Under the pieces are notes generated by a model. The model ran no database searches. It saw only the letters and a list, made by a program, of their open reading frames with translations, and was not told the DNA's origin. A stretch of DNA of 64,000 bases from Chitinophaga horti (GTDB lineage: Bacteria > Bacteroidota > Bacteroidia > Chitinophagales > Chitinophagaceae). Positions within the stretch are counted from its first letter, which is position 1. Each line of letters begins with the position of its first letter. Below, piece by piece: positions 17,359 to 27,457 of this stretch. The translations under genes and the position numbers were made by a program. Where the stretch lies: assembly GCF_022867795.2 (NCBI RefSeq), contig NZ_CP107006.1, forward strand, positions 1,550,001 to 1,614,000. The letters run 5' to 3'.

Positions 17359-20300
17359 ATGAACGACGCTGCTTTAAGTCAGGTGCTGGATGATATCCAG
17401 GACGGCATCGCCATCTTCGATATGGAATGTCGTTTCGTCCGCGTCAACAAGGTCTTTTCGGCAGAATGCCGCAGACTGTACGGAGCGGATATCAGGCCCG
17501 GCATCAGTGTTTTATCCCTTTGTGAAGCGTACCCGCAATGGGCCCAGCAATGGTTATATCATTGTAAAAGGGCACTTGCCGGGGATAGCAACACCTATGT
17601 GTGCTCCATACCAAATGTGGTTCCCGGGGGCGCGCATCACCGCATTTCCTTTAAACCGCTTTACGATAACGATGGCGAAGTAACGGGGGCGTTTATGCTT
17701 TCGCGTAACGTAAGCCACGAGTTGAGTTTTTACCAGGACATGTTGCATGCCAATGCACACCTGCACCAGGTACAGGCAGCAATGGACGCATGCGCCATGG
17801 TGGCCCTGCTCGACGAACGTGCCCGCATCATCCGCGTAAACCAGATGTTCTGCGAGGCTACCGGTTTGCCGGCGCCTGCATTGGTAGGCCTCTCGTTCGG
17901 ACAAATCATCAGCCAGGTAGAATCGCCCTGCGATGCAGACGAAATATGGCGCACGCTTAAAACAGGCAACACCTGGCATAACGAAGTAGCATATAACAGC
18001 GCCGATAGTAGTCTTATCTGGGTGGATGCGACCGTAAGTCCGTTCAGTACGGGCGGCGGACAAGGCGGCTATCTTGTTATCTGTTTCAATATTACTGCCC
18101 GCAAACAACAGGAGCTAAAAGCCCGCGAGAACGAACAGTTCTACCGCAGTGTGCTCGAAAACCTGCCGGTGGGCCTGCATCAATACACTGCTGATGGCTG
18201 GAGCGTTGACCTCAACAACTACATGCGCGACATCCTGGGCGAAAACCACCTGTCGGTAAACGGCCTGCCTTACAATGTATTAGGTGATCCGATCAACCGC
18301 CACAACGGCCTCAACGCGTTATTCGAAGAAGTGATCCGCCGCCGGGTGCCGGTCAAAAAAGAAATACTGCTTAAATATACGGAGGTACAAAGCGGCGCGG
18401 TTACCCGCATCCAGCCCGCTTATTACGAAGCTACAGGCTTCCCGGTGATCGGGCAGCAGAACGAGCTGGCGTACATGTTCCTCATCCTCAGTGAAATTAC
18501 AGAGAAGAAGCTGGCAGAACTAAGCCTCGAAAAGAGTGAAAGGCTGCTGAATAATATCGTCGAGAACTTGCCCATCGGGTACATACAGTTCGATAACTTC
18601 GGCTTCATTCGCCGCGTCAACCAAACGCAACGCCTGTTTTTCGGCAATGTAACGGATGGTGCGGAGGATAGCTATAATATGATAAACGATCCGTTCGCCA
18701 AACTTTTTGAGCTGGACCAGCTGTTTATGCAGGTGCTACAGCACGGCAAAATGGTGCGTACGGAAAAACGGCTTGACTTGTCCATGGACAAGGAGTGGTC
18801 AAAGCAGGAGCGGGAAGTGTACCTCGATCTGACCATGTTCCCGGTATACGATCCGGTGGATAAAGACCAGATCGTAGTCGCGCTGGTAAACGATATCACA
18901 GACAAAAAGCGCCAGGAAATCGAGAACGCCAAGTCGCAGGAGTTTATGCTGCAAACGGGTGAAATCGGTAAGATCGGCGGCTGGGAGATTGATGTGCCGT
19001 CGTACCGGGTACGCTGGTCGCCGCAAACCTATCGCATACACGAACTGCCGCCGCACACGCAGATGTCCATGGAAAAGATGGGCACCTTTTTTAGCGACGA
19101 TGAACGTATGCGTATGGAAGAAGCGATCCTGGACTGCACGCAGTACGGCAAATCGTTCGATGTGCAGCTCACGCTGGTGACCGCGCGCAACAACAGTATC
19201 AAAATAAGAATGATCGGCAGGCCGGAGTTCAAGAACGGCCGCATCGTACGCATACACGGCGTTATACAGGATATTACCGAACAGTTCCAGATCCGTGATC
19301 AGCTGTCGCGAAATACGGAGCTGATGAGCCTCTTCTTCGACACGATCGATATGGGCTATGCGATCATGGGGCAGGATGGTAAGGTCAACTTCATCAACAA
19401 AAAGGCAGAAGAGATCATTGATCACGAAGCGGTAGTGGGGAATAATATCTTCGAAGTGTTTCCATGGCTGGTAGGTAGTACCTTCCACGCAAAGGTAAAC
19501 GAGTGTATAGAGCATCGCAGGCCGGTGTCTTTTATCAATTACCTGCCGCAAACGAACACGTGGTACGAGTTCCTGCTGGCCTCCATGCAGGATGGCAGCC
19601 TGTCCATCTTCACCCGCAACATCACGTCCAGCCGGCGTATGCAGAAAGAGTTGCGCAAGGCGAACGAGCAGCTGCTCAGCCTCAATAAATACCTGGTAAA
19701 CCAGAACAAGCAGCTGGAAGATTTTGCACACATCACGTCACATAACCTGCGCGCGCCAATCGCCAACCTGAAGGCGCTCATGCAGATATATAACAACACC
19801 GAATCTGAAAACGAGCGCGAACTGTATATCAATATGCAGCACGACGTGATCATGAACATCGATGAAACGCTGAACGACCTGATCGAAATTGTGCAGATCC
19901 GCAAGGACCTCAACCTCGAACGGGAATCGCTATCTTTCCAGGAAAGACTGCAGCGTATCAAAGAAATACTAACGGTGGACATTGAAACCAGCGGCATACG
20001 GCTTACCAGTGACTTCTCCGACTCGCCGGACATTGAATACCCTAAGATCTACCTCGACAGCATTCTTCAGAACCTGCTCACCAACGCGATCAAGTATCGC
20101 GCGAACGACCGGTCGCCGATGGTGCACTTCCAGAGCCGTAAGGTAGATGGGGGGGTAATGCTCACGGCGGAAGACAATGGGGTGGGCATTGACCTCGATC
20201 GTTACGGTCACAAGTTGTTCGGCTTCAGGAAAACATTCCACAAAAACAAAGACGCAAAAGGTATCGGATTATTTATCACCAAAAGCCAGATAGAAGCTAT

Positions 20301-20373
20301 GGGCGGCAATATTCTGGCAGAGAGCAAACCTGGAAAAGGAACAAAATTTATTATTACATTTAGGCCCGAATAA
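17359..20373 (+). CDS. Multi-PAS sensor histidine kinase
   Basis: A 1004-residue kinase with no transmembrane segment that I can see, so probably cytoplasmic. Residues 1 to about 760 hold roughly six PAS/PAC repeats (starts near 8, 138, 255, 390, 530 and 655). The HisKA domain carries the phospho-acceptor His795 in ITSHNLRAPIANLK. The HATPase_c domain (about 870-1004) shows the N box (NLLTNAIKYRAND), G1 (EDNGVGID) and G2 (KGIGLFITKS). The following response regulator starts six bases after its stop, so the two form a two-component pair. Ligands of the PAS domains cannot be predicted. Confidence 0.92.
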   Translation: MNDAALSQVLDDIQDGIAIFDMECRFVRVNKVFSAECRRLYGADIRPGISVLSLCEAYPQWAQQWLYHCKRALAGDSNTYVCSIPNVVPGGAHHRISFKPLYDNDGEVTGAFMLSRNVSHELSFYQDMLHANAHLHQVQAAMDACAMVALLDERARIIRVNQMFCEATGLPAPALVGLSFGQIISQVESPCDADEIWRTLKTGNTWHNEVAYNSADSSLIWVDATVSPFSTGGGQGGYLVICFNITARKQQELKARENEQFYRSVLENLPVGLHQYTADGWSVDLNNYMRDILGENHLSVNGLPYNVLGDPINRHNGLNALFEEVIRRRVPVKKEILLKYTEVQSGAVTRIQPAYYEATGFPVIGQQNELAYMFLILSEITEKKLAELSLEKSERLLNNIVENLPIGYIQFDNFGFIRRVNQTQRLFFGNVTDGAEDSYNMINDPFAKLFELDQLFMQVLQHGKMVRTEKRLDLSMDKEWSKQEREVYLDLTMFPVYDPVDKDQIVVALVNDITDKKRQEIENAKSQEFMLQTGEIGKIGGWEIDVPSYRVRWSPQTYRIHELPPHTQMSMEKMGTFFSDDERMRMEEAILDCTQYGKSFDVQLTLVTARNNSIKIRMIGRPEFKNGRIVRIHGVIQDITEQFQIRDQLSRNTELMSLFFDTIDMGYAIMGQDGKVNFINKKAEEIIDHEAVVGNNIFEVFPWLVGSTFHAKVNECIEHRRPVSFINYLPQTNTWYEFLLASMQDGSLSIFTRNITSSRRMQKELRKANEQLLSLNKYLVNQNKQLEDFAHITSHNLRAPIANLKALMQIYNNTESENERELYINMQHDVIMNIDETLNDLIEIVQIRKDLNLERESLSFQERLQRIKEILTVDIETSGIRLTSDFSDSPDIEYPKIYLDSILQNLLTNAIKYRANDRSPMVHFQSRKVDGGVMLTAEDNGVGIDLDRYGHKLFGFRKTFHKNKDAKGIGLFITKSQIEAMGGNILAESKPGKGTKFIITFRPE

Positions 20374-20379
20374 GAAGAT

Positions 20380-20772
20380 ATGAAGCCGTTAAATACAATT
20401 TTTATTGTAGACGATGACCCTATACATCAGCAAATCACCGAGATTATGCTGGATCGTTTAAACATTACCAACGCAGTAAGCAAATTCAGTGACGCACAGG
20501 AAGTGCTCGACTACCTCCGCGACGTTGGTAAAGATGCTTCTAAACTTCCTGATATAATTCTCCTCGACCTTAATATGCCGGTGATGGACGGATGGGAATT
20601 TCTCGACCGCTTCCAGCAGATACGCCCGATGATGTCAAAGGGTATACGCGTATACGTGCTTACGTCTTCCATCGATGAAAAGGACCAGGAACGTGTTTCT
20701 TCGTATGATTTTGTGAGCGGTTATCTTACCAAACCCCTCACGAACGATGTGATTATGCAGCTCGCAGACTAA
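20380..20772 (+). CDS. Single-domain response regulator (receiver only)
   Basis: A 130-residue CheY-like receiver with an acidic pocket (VDDDP), the phospho-acceptor Asp63 in LLDLNMPVMDG, Thr in VLTSS and Lys in TKPL. There is no output domain, so it must act by protein-protein contact or pass phosphate onwards, in the manner of Rcp1-type regulators next to PAS kinases. It is directly downstream of the multi-PAS kinase. Its stop codon overlaps the convergent rpe stop by four bases, and there is no terminator between them. Confidence 0.9.
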   Translation: MKPLNTIFIVDDDPIHQQITEIMLDRLNITNAVSKFSDAQEVLDYLRDVGKDASKLPDIILLDLNMPVMDGWEFLDRFQQIRPMMSKGIRVYVLTSSIDEKDQERVSSYDFVSGYLTKPLTNDVIMQLAD

Positions 20773-21437
20773 CTTCCCGCTTTTTTCAACTGGCTGATGA
20801 CTGCTTTCGGATCGGCAGCACTGAACACTGTATTGCCCGCTACCAGCACATCTGTGCCCGCAGCAACGATCTCGCCTGCATTGGCCACCGTCACACCACC
20901 GTCGATCTCGATCAGCGCGGAGGATCCGGCATCGTCGATCATTTTACGCAGCTGCCTTATTTTCGTGAGCGTGTGCGGAATGAACTTTTGTCCGCCGAAA
21001 CCCGGGTTTACGCTCATGATCAGTACCAGGTCCAGGTCGTTGATCACGTTTTCCAGCACATTTAATGGCGTGTGGGGGTTAAGGGCCACACCGGCTTTCA
21101 TGCCCAGGTCTTTGATCTGTTGAATGTTGCGGTGCAGGTGCGGACAAGCTTCCGCGTGAACGGTCAGGCTATGAGCGCCCGCATCCCGGAAGGCTTCGGC
21201 GTACTTCTCCGGCTCCAGGATCATCAGGTGTACGTCGCAAACTTTGTTCTTAACGATCTTCGACACCTGCGAAATCACCGGCAGGCCGAAGCTGATATTG
21301 GGTACAAAGCGGCCATCCATCACATCGAGGTGCAGCCAGCCGGCTTCGCTGTTATTGATCATTTCTATTTCCCGGTCGAGCTGCAGAAAGTTGGCTGCCA
21401 GCAGGGAAGGGGCTACGATAACATTCCGTTTTTCCAA
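20769..21437 (-). CDS. rpe: Ribulose-phosphate 3-epimerase
   Basis: A 222-residue TIM-barrel enzyme interconverting ribulose-5-phosphate and xylulose-5-phosphate in the pentose phosphate pathway. It has the PSLLAANF start, HLDVMDGRFVPN, DVHLMI, the signature MSVNPGFGGQKF and the phosphate-binding EIDGGV and AGNTVF segments. Length is normal. A TAGGTTTG box (21459-21466, minus strand) could be its -7 element. Confidence 0.96.
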   Translation of the reverse strand: MEKRNVIVAPSLLAANFLQLDREIEMINNSEAGWLHLDVMDGRFVPNISFGLPVISQVSKIVKNKVCDVHLMILEPEKYAEAFRDAGAHSLTVHAEACPHLHRNIQQIKDLGMKAGVALNPHTPLNVLENVINDLDLVLIMSVNPGFGGQKFIPHTLTKIRQLRKMIDDAGSSALIEIDGGVTVANAGEIVAAGTDVLVAGNTVFSAADPKAVISQLKKAGS

Positions 21438-21467
21438 AGCGTAAAGGTTTAATCCTCACAAACCTAG

Positions 21468-22481
21468 TTATTTCTTGCCAGAAACCCTTGCCAGTGCTTC
21501 TGTCGCTTCCGGAAAGTTTTTACGGAAGCCTAAGGCTTTCTGGTAGTCTGCCTTCGCCGCCGCCATATCGCCCAGCTGCTCGGCCGCATAACCGCGGTTG
21601 TAGTAACCACGCGCGCTGTTTGGTTTGTTACGTACGGTGAGGTTGGCAAAATGTTTCGCCTCTTTCCATTTACCGCTGCGGGCAAAAATATCTGTAATGG
21701 CAAGATACGCTTCTTCATAACCCGGATCGGCCAGAATCGCCTCCTGGTAAGCTTTGATCGCCTCCTGGGGTTGACCTTTCAACTCGAAATACTGCCCGGC
21801 CGCGTAATGCGGATCGGCCAGTGTCGGATCGATTTTAGAGGCCAGGGCGTAATATTGCAGCGCCTCCTGGTCTTTTAGCAGCGAGGCGAGTTCCATCACC
21901 GCATCATAGTCACTTTCAATGCCTGCAACCTTTACAGCCGCCTTCAGATGTGTGATGGCAGTGGTCGTATCGCCTTTATCCTCTGCGATGCGGGCTTTCA
22001 GGTAATACGCTTTATCCTGCCCCTCTTCGGACTTTGCCAGCACGCCCGCCAGGCTGTCGGCCGCCGCGGGCTGTCCGTTCTCAATTAACGCGATCGCCAG
22101 TTTATATTGAATGTAAGGATGTTGCGGCGCCGTTTTAAGCGCCTGCTCAAAGGCAATCGCTGCGTCTTTGTATTGCTCCATCACCAGTGCTGCTTCGCCC
22201 GATGTGGCCCAGTAATCTGTATAAGTAGGGTTTAACTGCGCCGCCGACTGAAAGTCTTTTAACGCCAGTTCGGGCGCGTCATTGAACAGCGCTAAACCGC
22301 GCCGGTAGTATAATTCATGTTGTTTGGGAAATTGCGCGATGGAGTCGGTGAGCGGTTTCACAAGCGGCGTGTATAGGAGCGTGTCTGGACCGGCAGCTGC
22401 CTGCTCCTTAGGTTGATGGTTGTTACAACCGGCCGCGAGGGCGCCGGCAAGCAGTAGGGAAGCGTAAATCGGGTATTTCAT
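21468..22481 (-). CDS. TPR-repeat lipoprotein
   Basis: A 337-residue protein starting MKYPIYASLLLAGALAAGC, a lipoprotein signal with Cys19 in the lipobox LAAGC. An earlier in-frame ATG at 22514 lies inside a hairpin and would spoil the signal. The mature protein is a continuous array of about eight TPR units (for example ALKDFQSAAQLNPTYTDYW and EAIKAYQEAILADPGYEEAY), ending in VSGKK. Such proteins are scaffolds at the cell envelope. It ends about 30 bases upstream of the rpe start. Confidence 0.85.
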   Translation of the reverse strand: MKYPIYASLLLAGALAAGCNNHQPKEQAAAGPDTLLYTPLVKPLTDSIAQFPKQHELYYRRGLALFNDAPELALKDFQSAAQLNPTYTDYWATSGEAALVMEQYKDAAIAFEQALKTAPQHPYIQYKLAIALIENGQPAAADSLAGVLAKSEEGQDKAYYLKARIAEDKGDTTTAITHLKAAVKVAGIESDYDAVMELASLLKDQEALQYYALASKIDPTLADPHYAAGQYFELKGQPQEAIKAYQEAILADPGYEEAYLAITDIFARSGKWKEAKHFANLTVRNKPNSARGYYNRGYAAEQLGDMAAAKADYQKALGFRKNFPEATEALARVSGKK

Positions 22482-22509
22482 AAGGTCAAACCTACAAATT
22501 TTATGAATA

Positions 22510-22541
22510 GGCAAGGCGCATCTATAACGATACGCCTTGCC
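22510..22541 (-). terminator. Hairpin downstream of thrC (possible terminator)
   Basis: A 9-bp perfect stem (22510-22518 with 22533-22541) between thrC and the TPR lipoprotein. There is no clear T-run after it, so termination here is likely but not certain. Confidence 0.45.
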
Positions 22542-22600
22542 CCGGTAGTGTGTTGACCTTAAATTTCTTTCTTTTTAGCCATCATTTGTTCACTATTCAT

Positions 22601-22625
22601 CCCCCGTTGTGTCACTCACTTCAAC
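22601..22625 (-). repeat. 25-bp dispersed motif, copy C
   Basis: The minus strand reads GTTGAAGTGAGTGAC then ACAACGGGGG, matching the copies at 7361, 39518 and 63059. It lies 19 bases after the thrC stop. Confidence 0.75.
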
Positions 22626-22643
22626 GGAGTTTTTACTATCGGC

Positions 22644-23951
22644 TTACCTTGCAGGGACCGCCATCATCCAGCTTTTCAATGCTTCATAATCGTTGGGCAG
22701 TAACACCGATTGCTTCTCGCGGTTATACAGCTGCTTTACTTTTTCCGGCACGTGTATTTCACTGCGTAATTGCTCTGGCATGGTATCGTCAAACTTCACA
22801 GGGTGCGCAGTTTCCAGGAAGATGCCTACATTGTTCGGGGATTGCTGCAAGTATTGTTTCAGACCCAGGTAACCGACCGCGCCATGTGGCTCCATCAAAT
22901 AATGATGCTCCGCAAACACCGATTCTATGGCTGACACAGTTTCGTTATCAGTAAAGCTGTACGACGAAAGCTTCGCTTTTAAAGCGGTTTCGCTTTTGGA
23001 GAAGAGTTGCAGTATCCGCACAAAATTACTCGGGTCCGCCACATCCATGGCGTTGGACAGGGTTGGCACGGCCGCATTTGGCGCATACTGACCATTTTGC
23101 AGGAAGCGCGGAACGGTATCGTTCACATTCGTCGCCGCCACAAAATGCGCGATGGGCAGTCCCATCTGCGCGGCCAGCATGCCTGCACAGATGTTGCCGA
23201 AGTTGCCACTGGGCACTGCAAACACCACATCCTTCTTCCATTGCTTGATCTTGCGGTACGCTAAAAAGTAATAGAACATCTGCGGCAACCACCGCGCCAC
23301 GTTAATGGAGTTGGCGGAAGTAAGCAGGTATTGCTCCTGCAGCTCCTGGTCCAGGAAGGCGGTTTTCACCATGCGCTGGCAATCGTCGAAGGTGCCTTGT
23401 ATTTCCAGGGCAGTGATATTTCCACCGAGGGTAGTTAGTTGCTTTTCCTGCAGGGCGCTCACTTTGCCGCTCGGGTATAATATCACCACGTTTACCCCCG
23501 GCACATTATAAAAACCGTTAGCCACCGCGCCGCCGGTATCGCCGGAAGTGGCTACCAGCACAGTTACCGGCCTTGGGTCATGCTTTCGGAAGTAGCCCAG
23601 GCAGCCGGCCATAAAACGTGCACCCACATCTTTAAATGCCAGGGTCGGACCGTGAAATAACTCCAGCGCATACACGTTAGGTTCCACTTCCCGCAGCGGG
23701 AAAGGGAAGGAGAGAGTTTCGGAAACAATTTGTTTCAGCTGGTGTTCCGGAATTTCGTCCCCGATAAACGGCGCTATCACGTGCCGGCCGATGTATAATG
23801 GGTCGTACTCCTCCAATCGCTCTATAAAATCTTTTTCCAGCCTTGGCAGCTGCATGGGAAAGTATAATCCCTTGTCCGGCGCCAGGCCCTGTATCACCGC
23901 TTCGCGGAACGAAACGCGGTGCTGCGGGTTTTGTAAGCTGTAGTATTGCAT
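22644..23951 (-). CDS. thrC: Threonine synthase
   Basis: A 435-residue PLP enzyme making threonine from O-phospho-homoserine. The PLP lysine is Lys107 in HGPTLAFKDVGARF. The glycine-rich phosphate loop TSGDTGGAVANG and SANSINVARWLPQ are also family hallmarks. It is the last gene of thrA-thrB-thrC, 26 bases after thrB. It belongs to the shorter bacterial class that works on phosphohomoserine. Confidence 0.96.
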   Translation of the reverse strand: MQYYSLQNPQHRVSFREAVIQGLAPDKGLYFPMQLPRLEKDFIERLEEYDPLYIGRHVIAPFIGDEIPEHQLKQIVSETLSFPFPLREVEPNVYALELFHGPTLAFKDVGARFMAGCLGYFRKHDPRPVTVLVATSGDTGGAVANGFYNVPGVNVVILYPSGKVSALQEKQLTTLGGNITALEIQGTFDDCQRMVKTAFLDQELQEQYLLTSANSINVARWLPQMFYYFLAYRKIKQWKKDVVFAVPSGNFGNICAGMLAAQMGLPIAHFVAATNVNDTVPRFLQNGQYAPNAAVPTLSNAMDVADPSNFVRILQLFSKSETALKAKLSSYSFTDNETVSAIESVFAEHHYLMEPHGAVGYLGLKQYLQQSPNNVGIFLETAHPVKFDDTMPEQLRSEIHVPEKVKQLYNREKQSVLLPNDYEALKSWMMAVPAR

Positions 23952-23977
23952 GTTGTCGTTTTTTAAGTTGGATAATG

Positions 23978-24910
23978 TTATATCTGCCTCACACCTTCTG
24001 TGTTGATCCGCGATACATATATCTTGTAATCCACGCCCATGGGCGCATACACCTGGTCCATCACAGCAGCTGTTTTTCTGGCGTTTTCTTCGCCACGGCT
24101 CATCATAAATACAGATGGTCCGGAGCCGGAAATACCGCCGCCCAGTGCGCCTGCTTCCTTACATTTCAATTTCAGTTCGTAAAACGCCGGAATCAGGATC
24201 GCCCTCACCGGTTCTACGATCACATCTTCCAAAGCCCGGCTCAGCAAACCGTAATCATTCGTATATAAAGCCGCCACCAGCGCGCCTACGTTACCCCACT
24301 GACGAATCGCGTCTTTCAGCTGCACCTGTTGTTTCAGGATCTCGCGTGCATCTGAAGTTTTTACCTCTATCTGCGGGTGTATCACTGTAACCCATAAGTC
24401 ATCCGGGGTTTGCAGGCGGATGAGGTCCAGCGGCTGATAACTTCTCACGAGCGTAAAGCCGCCCATGATGGCCGGGGCCACATTGTCTGCATGCGCAGTG
24501 CCGCTCGCCAGTCGTTCGCCTTCCATCGCGAAACGTACCAGTTTCTCCTGCGTGAAAGGTTTACCGAGTAACAGGTTGGCCGCTACTACAGCTCCCGCGG
24601 AACTGGCCGCGCTGGAACCAATACCGCTACCGGGTTGAATATTCTTTTTAATCGTCACATCCAGCCCCATATCCGGTTGTCCCAGTTCCTGCAAAAACGC
24701 CTGCAGGGCAACGCCGGCTACGTTCTTGCCAGGTTCTTTTGAAAGGAAAGGGGCACCTTCTATGCTCGAAATGGTAATGCCCGGCGTGTCTTTCCTCCGA
24801 ACGGTCATCTCGTCGCCGGGTGCGTCCAGGGCCAGGCCGATTACATCAAATCCGCATGCTACGTTCGCTACAGTGCCGGGCGCAAATACTTTTATACAGT
24901 CGCTATTCAT
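23978..24910 (-). CDS. thrB: Homoserine kinase
   Basis: A 310-residue GHMP kinase phosphorylating homoserine. The ATP-binding motif PGSGIGSSAASS is at 93-104. The N-terminal motif PGTVANVACGFDVIG (11-25) and the C-terminal GGGISGSGPSVFMM complete the fold. It lies 14 bases downstream of thrA and 26 bases upstream of thrC, in one operon. Confidence 0.96.
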   Translation of the reverse strand: MNSDCIKVFAPGTVANVACGFDVIGLALDAPGDEMTVRRKDTPGITISSIEGAPFLSKEPGKNVAGVALQAFLQELGQPDMGLDVTIKKNIQPGSGIGSSAASSAGAVVAANLLLGKPFTQEKLVRFAMEGERLASGTAHADNVAPAIMGGFTLVRSYQPLDLIRLQTPDDLWVTVIHPQIEVKTSDAREILKQQVQLKDAIRQWGNVGALVAALYTNDYGLLSRALEDVIVEPVRAILIPAFYELKLKCKEAGALGGGISGSGPSVFMMSRGEENARKTAAVMDQVYAPMGVDYKIYVSRINTEGVRQI

Positions 24911-24924
24911 CGTTTGTTTTTTTC

Positions 24925-27369
24925 TTAGTTCCTGACGGTTCTCATAATGTCCGCAAATATACCGGAGGCGGTAACGTCTGCTCCAGCCCCTGCACCACGT
25001 ACGATCAGCGGTTGCTCGGCGTAACGGTTAGTCGTATACAGCACAATGTTATCCTTACCTTCTAATTTATAAAACGGGTGATCGGGCGCCACTGCCTGCA
25101 GGCCTACAGATGCTTTGCCGTTATGGTAACGGGCCACGAACTTCAGGCGTTTACCTTCGTCGTTCGCGTTCTGCAGCAGTTGCTGAAAATGGTTTGCGTG
25201 AACGTCCAGCTGCTCGTAAAACCCAGCTACATCGGCTGCTTCCAGGCATTCCGCCGGCAGAAAGGAGTGGTTCTCGATGTCTTCCAGTTCCATTTCTGCA
25301 CCACTTTCCCGCGCCAGTATCAATATTTTGCGCATCACGTCTTTGCCACTAAGGTCGATGCGTGGATCGGGTTCGGTATAACCTTCGTCCTGCGCGGCCT
25401 TCACCACTTTGCGGAAGTCGGCGCCGTTCACGAAGTTGTTGAACACGAAGTTGAGGCTACCGCTCAATACGGCTTCTATCGTTCGTACTTTATCGCCGCT
25501 GCGCACCAGGTCGTTAAGGGTGTTGATCACCGGTAGCCCTGCGCCTACATTGGTTTCGAAAAGGAACGAGGCGTTGAACTTACGGGCCAGGTCCTTCAGT
25601 TTTTTGTAAGAGGCGTAGCTGGCGGAACAGGCGATCTTGTTACAGGTAACTACCGATATGCCGTGCTGCAGGAAGGTTTCGTAAATACGGGCAACGTCTT
25701 CACTGGCGGTATTATCAACAAAGACGCTGTTGCGTAAGTTCATCGACTTCAGCTTAGCTGCAAATTGCTGCAGGTCCATGCTATCGCCTTGCGCCAGTGC
25801 ATCTTTCCATTTATCGTGGGACAGCCCGTCTTCTGAAAATACCATCTGGCGGCTGTTGGCCACGGCGATGATGCGTACCTGTATCCCCAGTTCGTTCAAT
25901 AAGAAATGTTGCTGTTGATGCAATTGTTCCAGCAGTTTGCCGCCCACATTCCCTACGCCGGCAACAAAAAGGTTTACCTGTTTGGTTTCGTTTTCGAAGA
26001 AAGCTTCGTGTATCACGTTCAGCGCTTTCTTTACGTCAGCTTTGTTGATCACGGCTGATATATTTTTTTCGGTGGAGCCCTGTGCGATGGCCCTTACGTT
26101 GATGGCATTCCTGCCCAGTGCACCAAACAGTTTGCCACTAAGGCCATGGTAGTTCTTCATGTTATCGCCTACGGCCGCCACGATGCACAGGTCTTTTTCC
26201 ACCAGCAGCGGTGCTATCTTCTTATCAAAGATCTCCTGCGAAAACTCACTGTCTACGGCCGCTTTGGCCTTCAGCATATCTGTTTCATGAATGCCTACGG
26301 TAATAGAGTGTTCCGACGAACTTTGGGTAATCAGTATCACATTGATCCGCTCGCGCAGCAATGCATCGAACAGGCGTTTAGAGAAGCCCGGGATGCCTAC
26401 CATACCGCTGCCTTCGAGGGTGAGCAACGCAATATGCTGTATCCCCGAAATGCCTGTAACCGGAAAAGGCTTTTCGCCATTGTCTTGTATAAGCGTGCCG
26501 TAATCATGCGGCGCAAAAGTGTTCTTTATCCAGATAGGAATACGGCGATCCATCACCGGCTGTATGGTAGGCGGGTAAATTACTTTCGCCCCGAAGTGCG
26601 ACAGCTCCATCGCTTCTGCATAAGAAATATGCGGAATGGGAATGGCCTGCGGCACCAGTCGTGGATCGGCAGTCATCATGCCGCTTACGTCGGTCCATAT
26701 TTCCAGCCGGTTAGCGTCCATGGCTGCGGCGATAATGGCCGCGGTGTAATCAGACCCGCCACGCCCTAAAGTAGTAGTGTCCCGTTCTGCATTGGCTGCA
26801 ATAAAGCCAGGCACGACGATATATTCTGCAGCTGCGTGTTGAAAGTATTTGGTTACCTGGTGTTCGGTCATTTCCTGGTCCACCTGCGCGTTGCCGAAGT
26901 GGTCGTCGGTCATGATCAATTCGCGGCTGTCTTTCCAGGCGGCGTTGAGTCCGAGCAGTTTTAATCTTTCTGCTACAAGGTAAGAGGAGAGGAGTTCTCC
27001 AAAACTCATGATCTGATCGAGGCAGCGGCGTGATAGTTCGCCTACCTGGTAAATGCCGTCGCACAAAAGTTCCAGTTCATTCAGGCGTTTCTTTACCTGG
27101 CTTAATAAACCGCTCTGCGCGCCAATAGGGAACAGTTCGCGAATGGTGTCGAGGTGCCGGGCTTCTATCTCCTGCAATAAGGTTTTATATCCGTCATGAC
27201 TTTTGCCTGACAATTCACCTGCTTTAATGAGCTTATCTGTCGTGCCGCTCATGGCAGAAACCACCACAACGAGTTGTCCTTTCCTGGGATATTGGTTAAC
27301 AATCTGGCAAACCTGGTCTATTGCCTGTGCGTTACCTACGGAGGTGCCGCCGAATTTCAAAACTTGCAT
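24925..27369 (-). CDS. thrA: Bifunctional aspartokinase / homoserine dehydrogenase
   Basis: An 814-residue fusion catalysing the first and third steps of the threonine branch. The aspartokinase domain (1 to ~300) has KFGGTSVGNA and TLGRGGSDYTAA. Two ACT domains (~310-450) are the expected site of threonine feedback. The homoserine dehydrogenase domain begins near 460 with the NAD-binding loop AGVGNVGG and contains GLPVINTLNDL and AVLSGSLNFVF. It heads thrA-thrB-thrC. A leader peptide at 27458-27490 probably attenuates the operon. A second, monofunctional aspartokinase lies at 36406. Confidence 0.97.
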   Translation of the reverse strand: MQVLKFGGTSVGNAQAIDQVCQIVNQYPRKGQLVVVVSAMSGTTDKLIKAGELSGKSHDGYKTLLQEIEARHLDTIRELFPIGAQSGLLSQVKKRLNELELLCDGIYQVGELSRRCLDQIMSFGELLSSYLVAERLKLLGLNAAWKDSRELIMTDDHFGNAQVDQEMTEHQVTKYFQHAAAEYIVVPGFIAANAERDTTTLGRGGSDYTAAIIAAAMDANRLEIWTDVSGMMTADPRLVPQAIPIPHISYAEAMELSHFGAKVIYPPTIQPVMDRRIPIWIKNTFAPHDYGTLIQDNGEKPFPVTGISGIQHIALLTLEGSGMVGIPGFSKRLFDALLRERINVILITQSSSEHSITVGIHETDMLKAKAAVDSEFSQEIFDKKIAPLLVEKDLCIVAAVGDNMKNYHGLSGKLFGALGRNAINVRAIAQGSTEKNISAVINKADVKKALNVIHEAFFENETKQVNLFVAGVGNVGGKLLEQLHQQQHFLLNELGIQVRIIAVANSRQMVFSEDGLSHDKWKDALAQGDSMDLQQFAAKLKSMNLRNSVFVDNTASEDVARIYETFLQHGISVVTCNKIACSASYASYKKLKDLARKFNASFLFETNVGAGLPVINTLNDLVRSGDKVRTIEAVLSGSLNFVFNNFVNGADFRKVVKAAQDEGYTEPDPRIDLSGKDVMRKILILARESGAEMELEDIENHSFLPAECLEAADVAGFYEQLDVHANHFQQLLQNANDEGKRLKFVARYHNGKASVGLQAVAPDHPFYKLEGKDNIVLYTTNRYAEQPLIVRGAGAGADVTASGIFADIMRTVRN

Positions 27370-27398
27370 CTGGAAAATAATTTATACGTAGAGAATAC

Positions 27399-27437
27399 CT
27401 GGCATTCTTTGCTTGCTTGCTACCAGTAAAGCCTGGT
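27399..27437 (-). promoter_or_regulatory. Mutually exclusive hairpins in the thr leader (possible attenuator)
   Basis: The central segment 27422-27426 (CTGGT on the minus strand) can pair either with 27433-27437 or, over four bases, with 27399-27402. The choice between pairings is the expected geometry of a ribosome-controlled switch. Stems are short and no long U-run follows, so the mechanism is only suggested. Confidence 0.35.
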
Positions 27438-27457
27438 CGTAGGACGATATGTGATGA

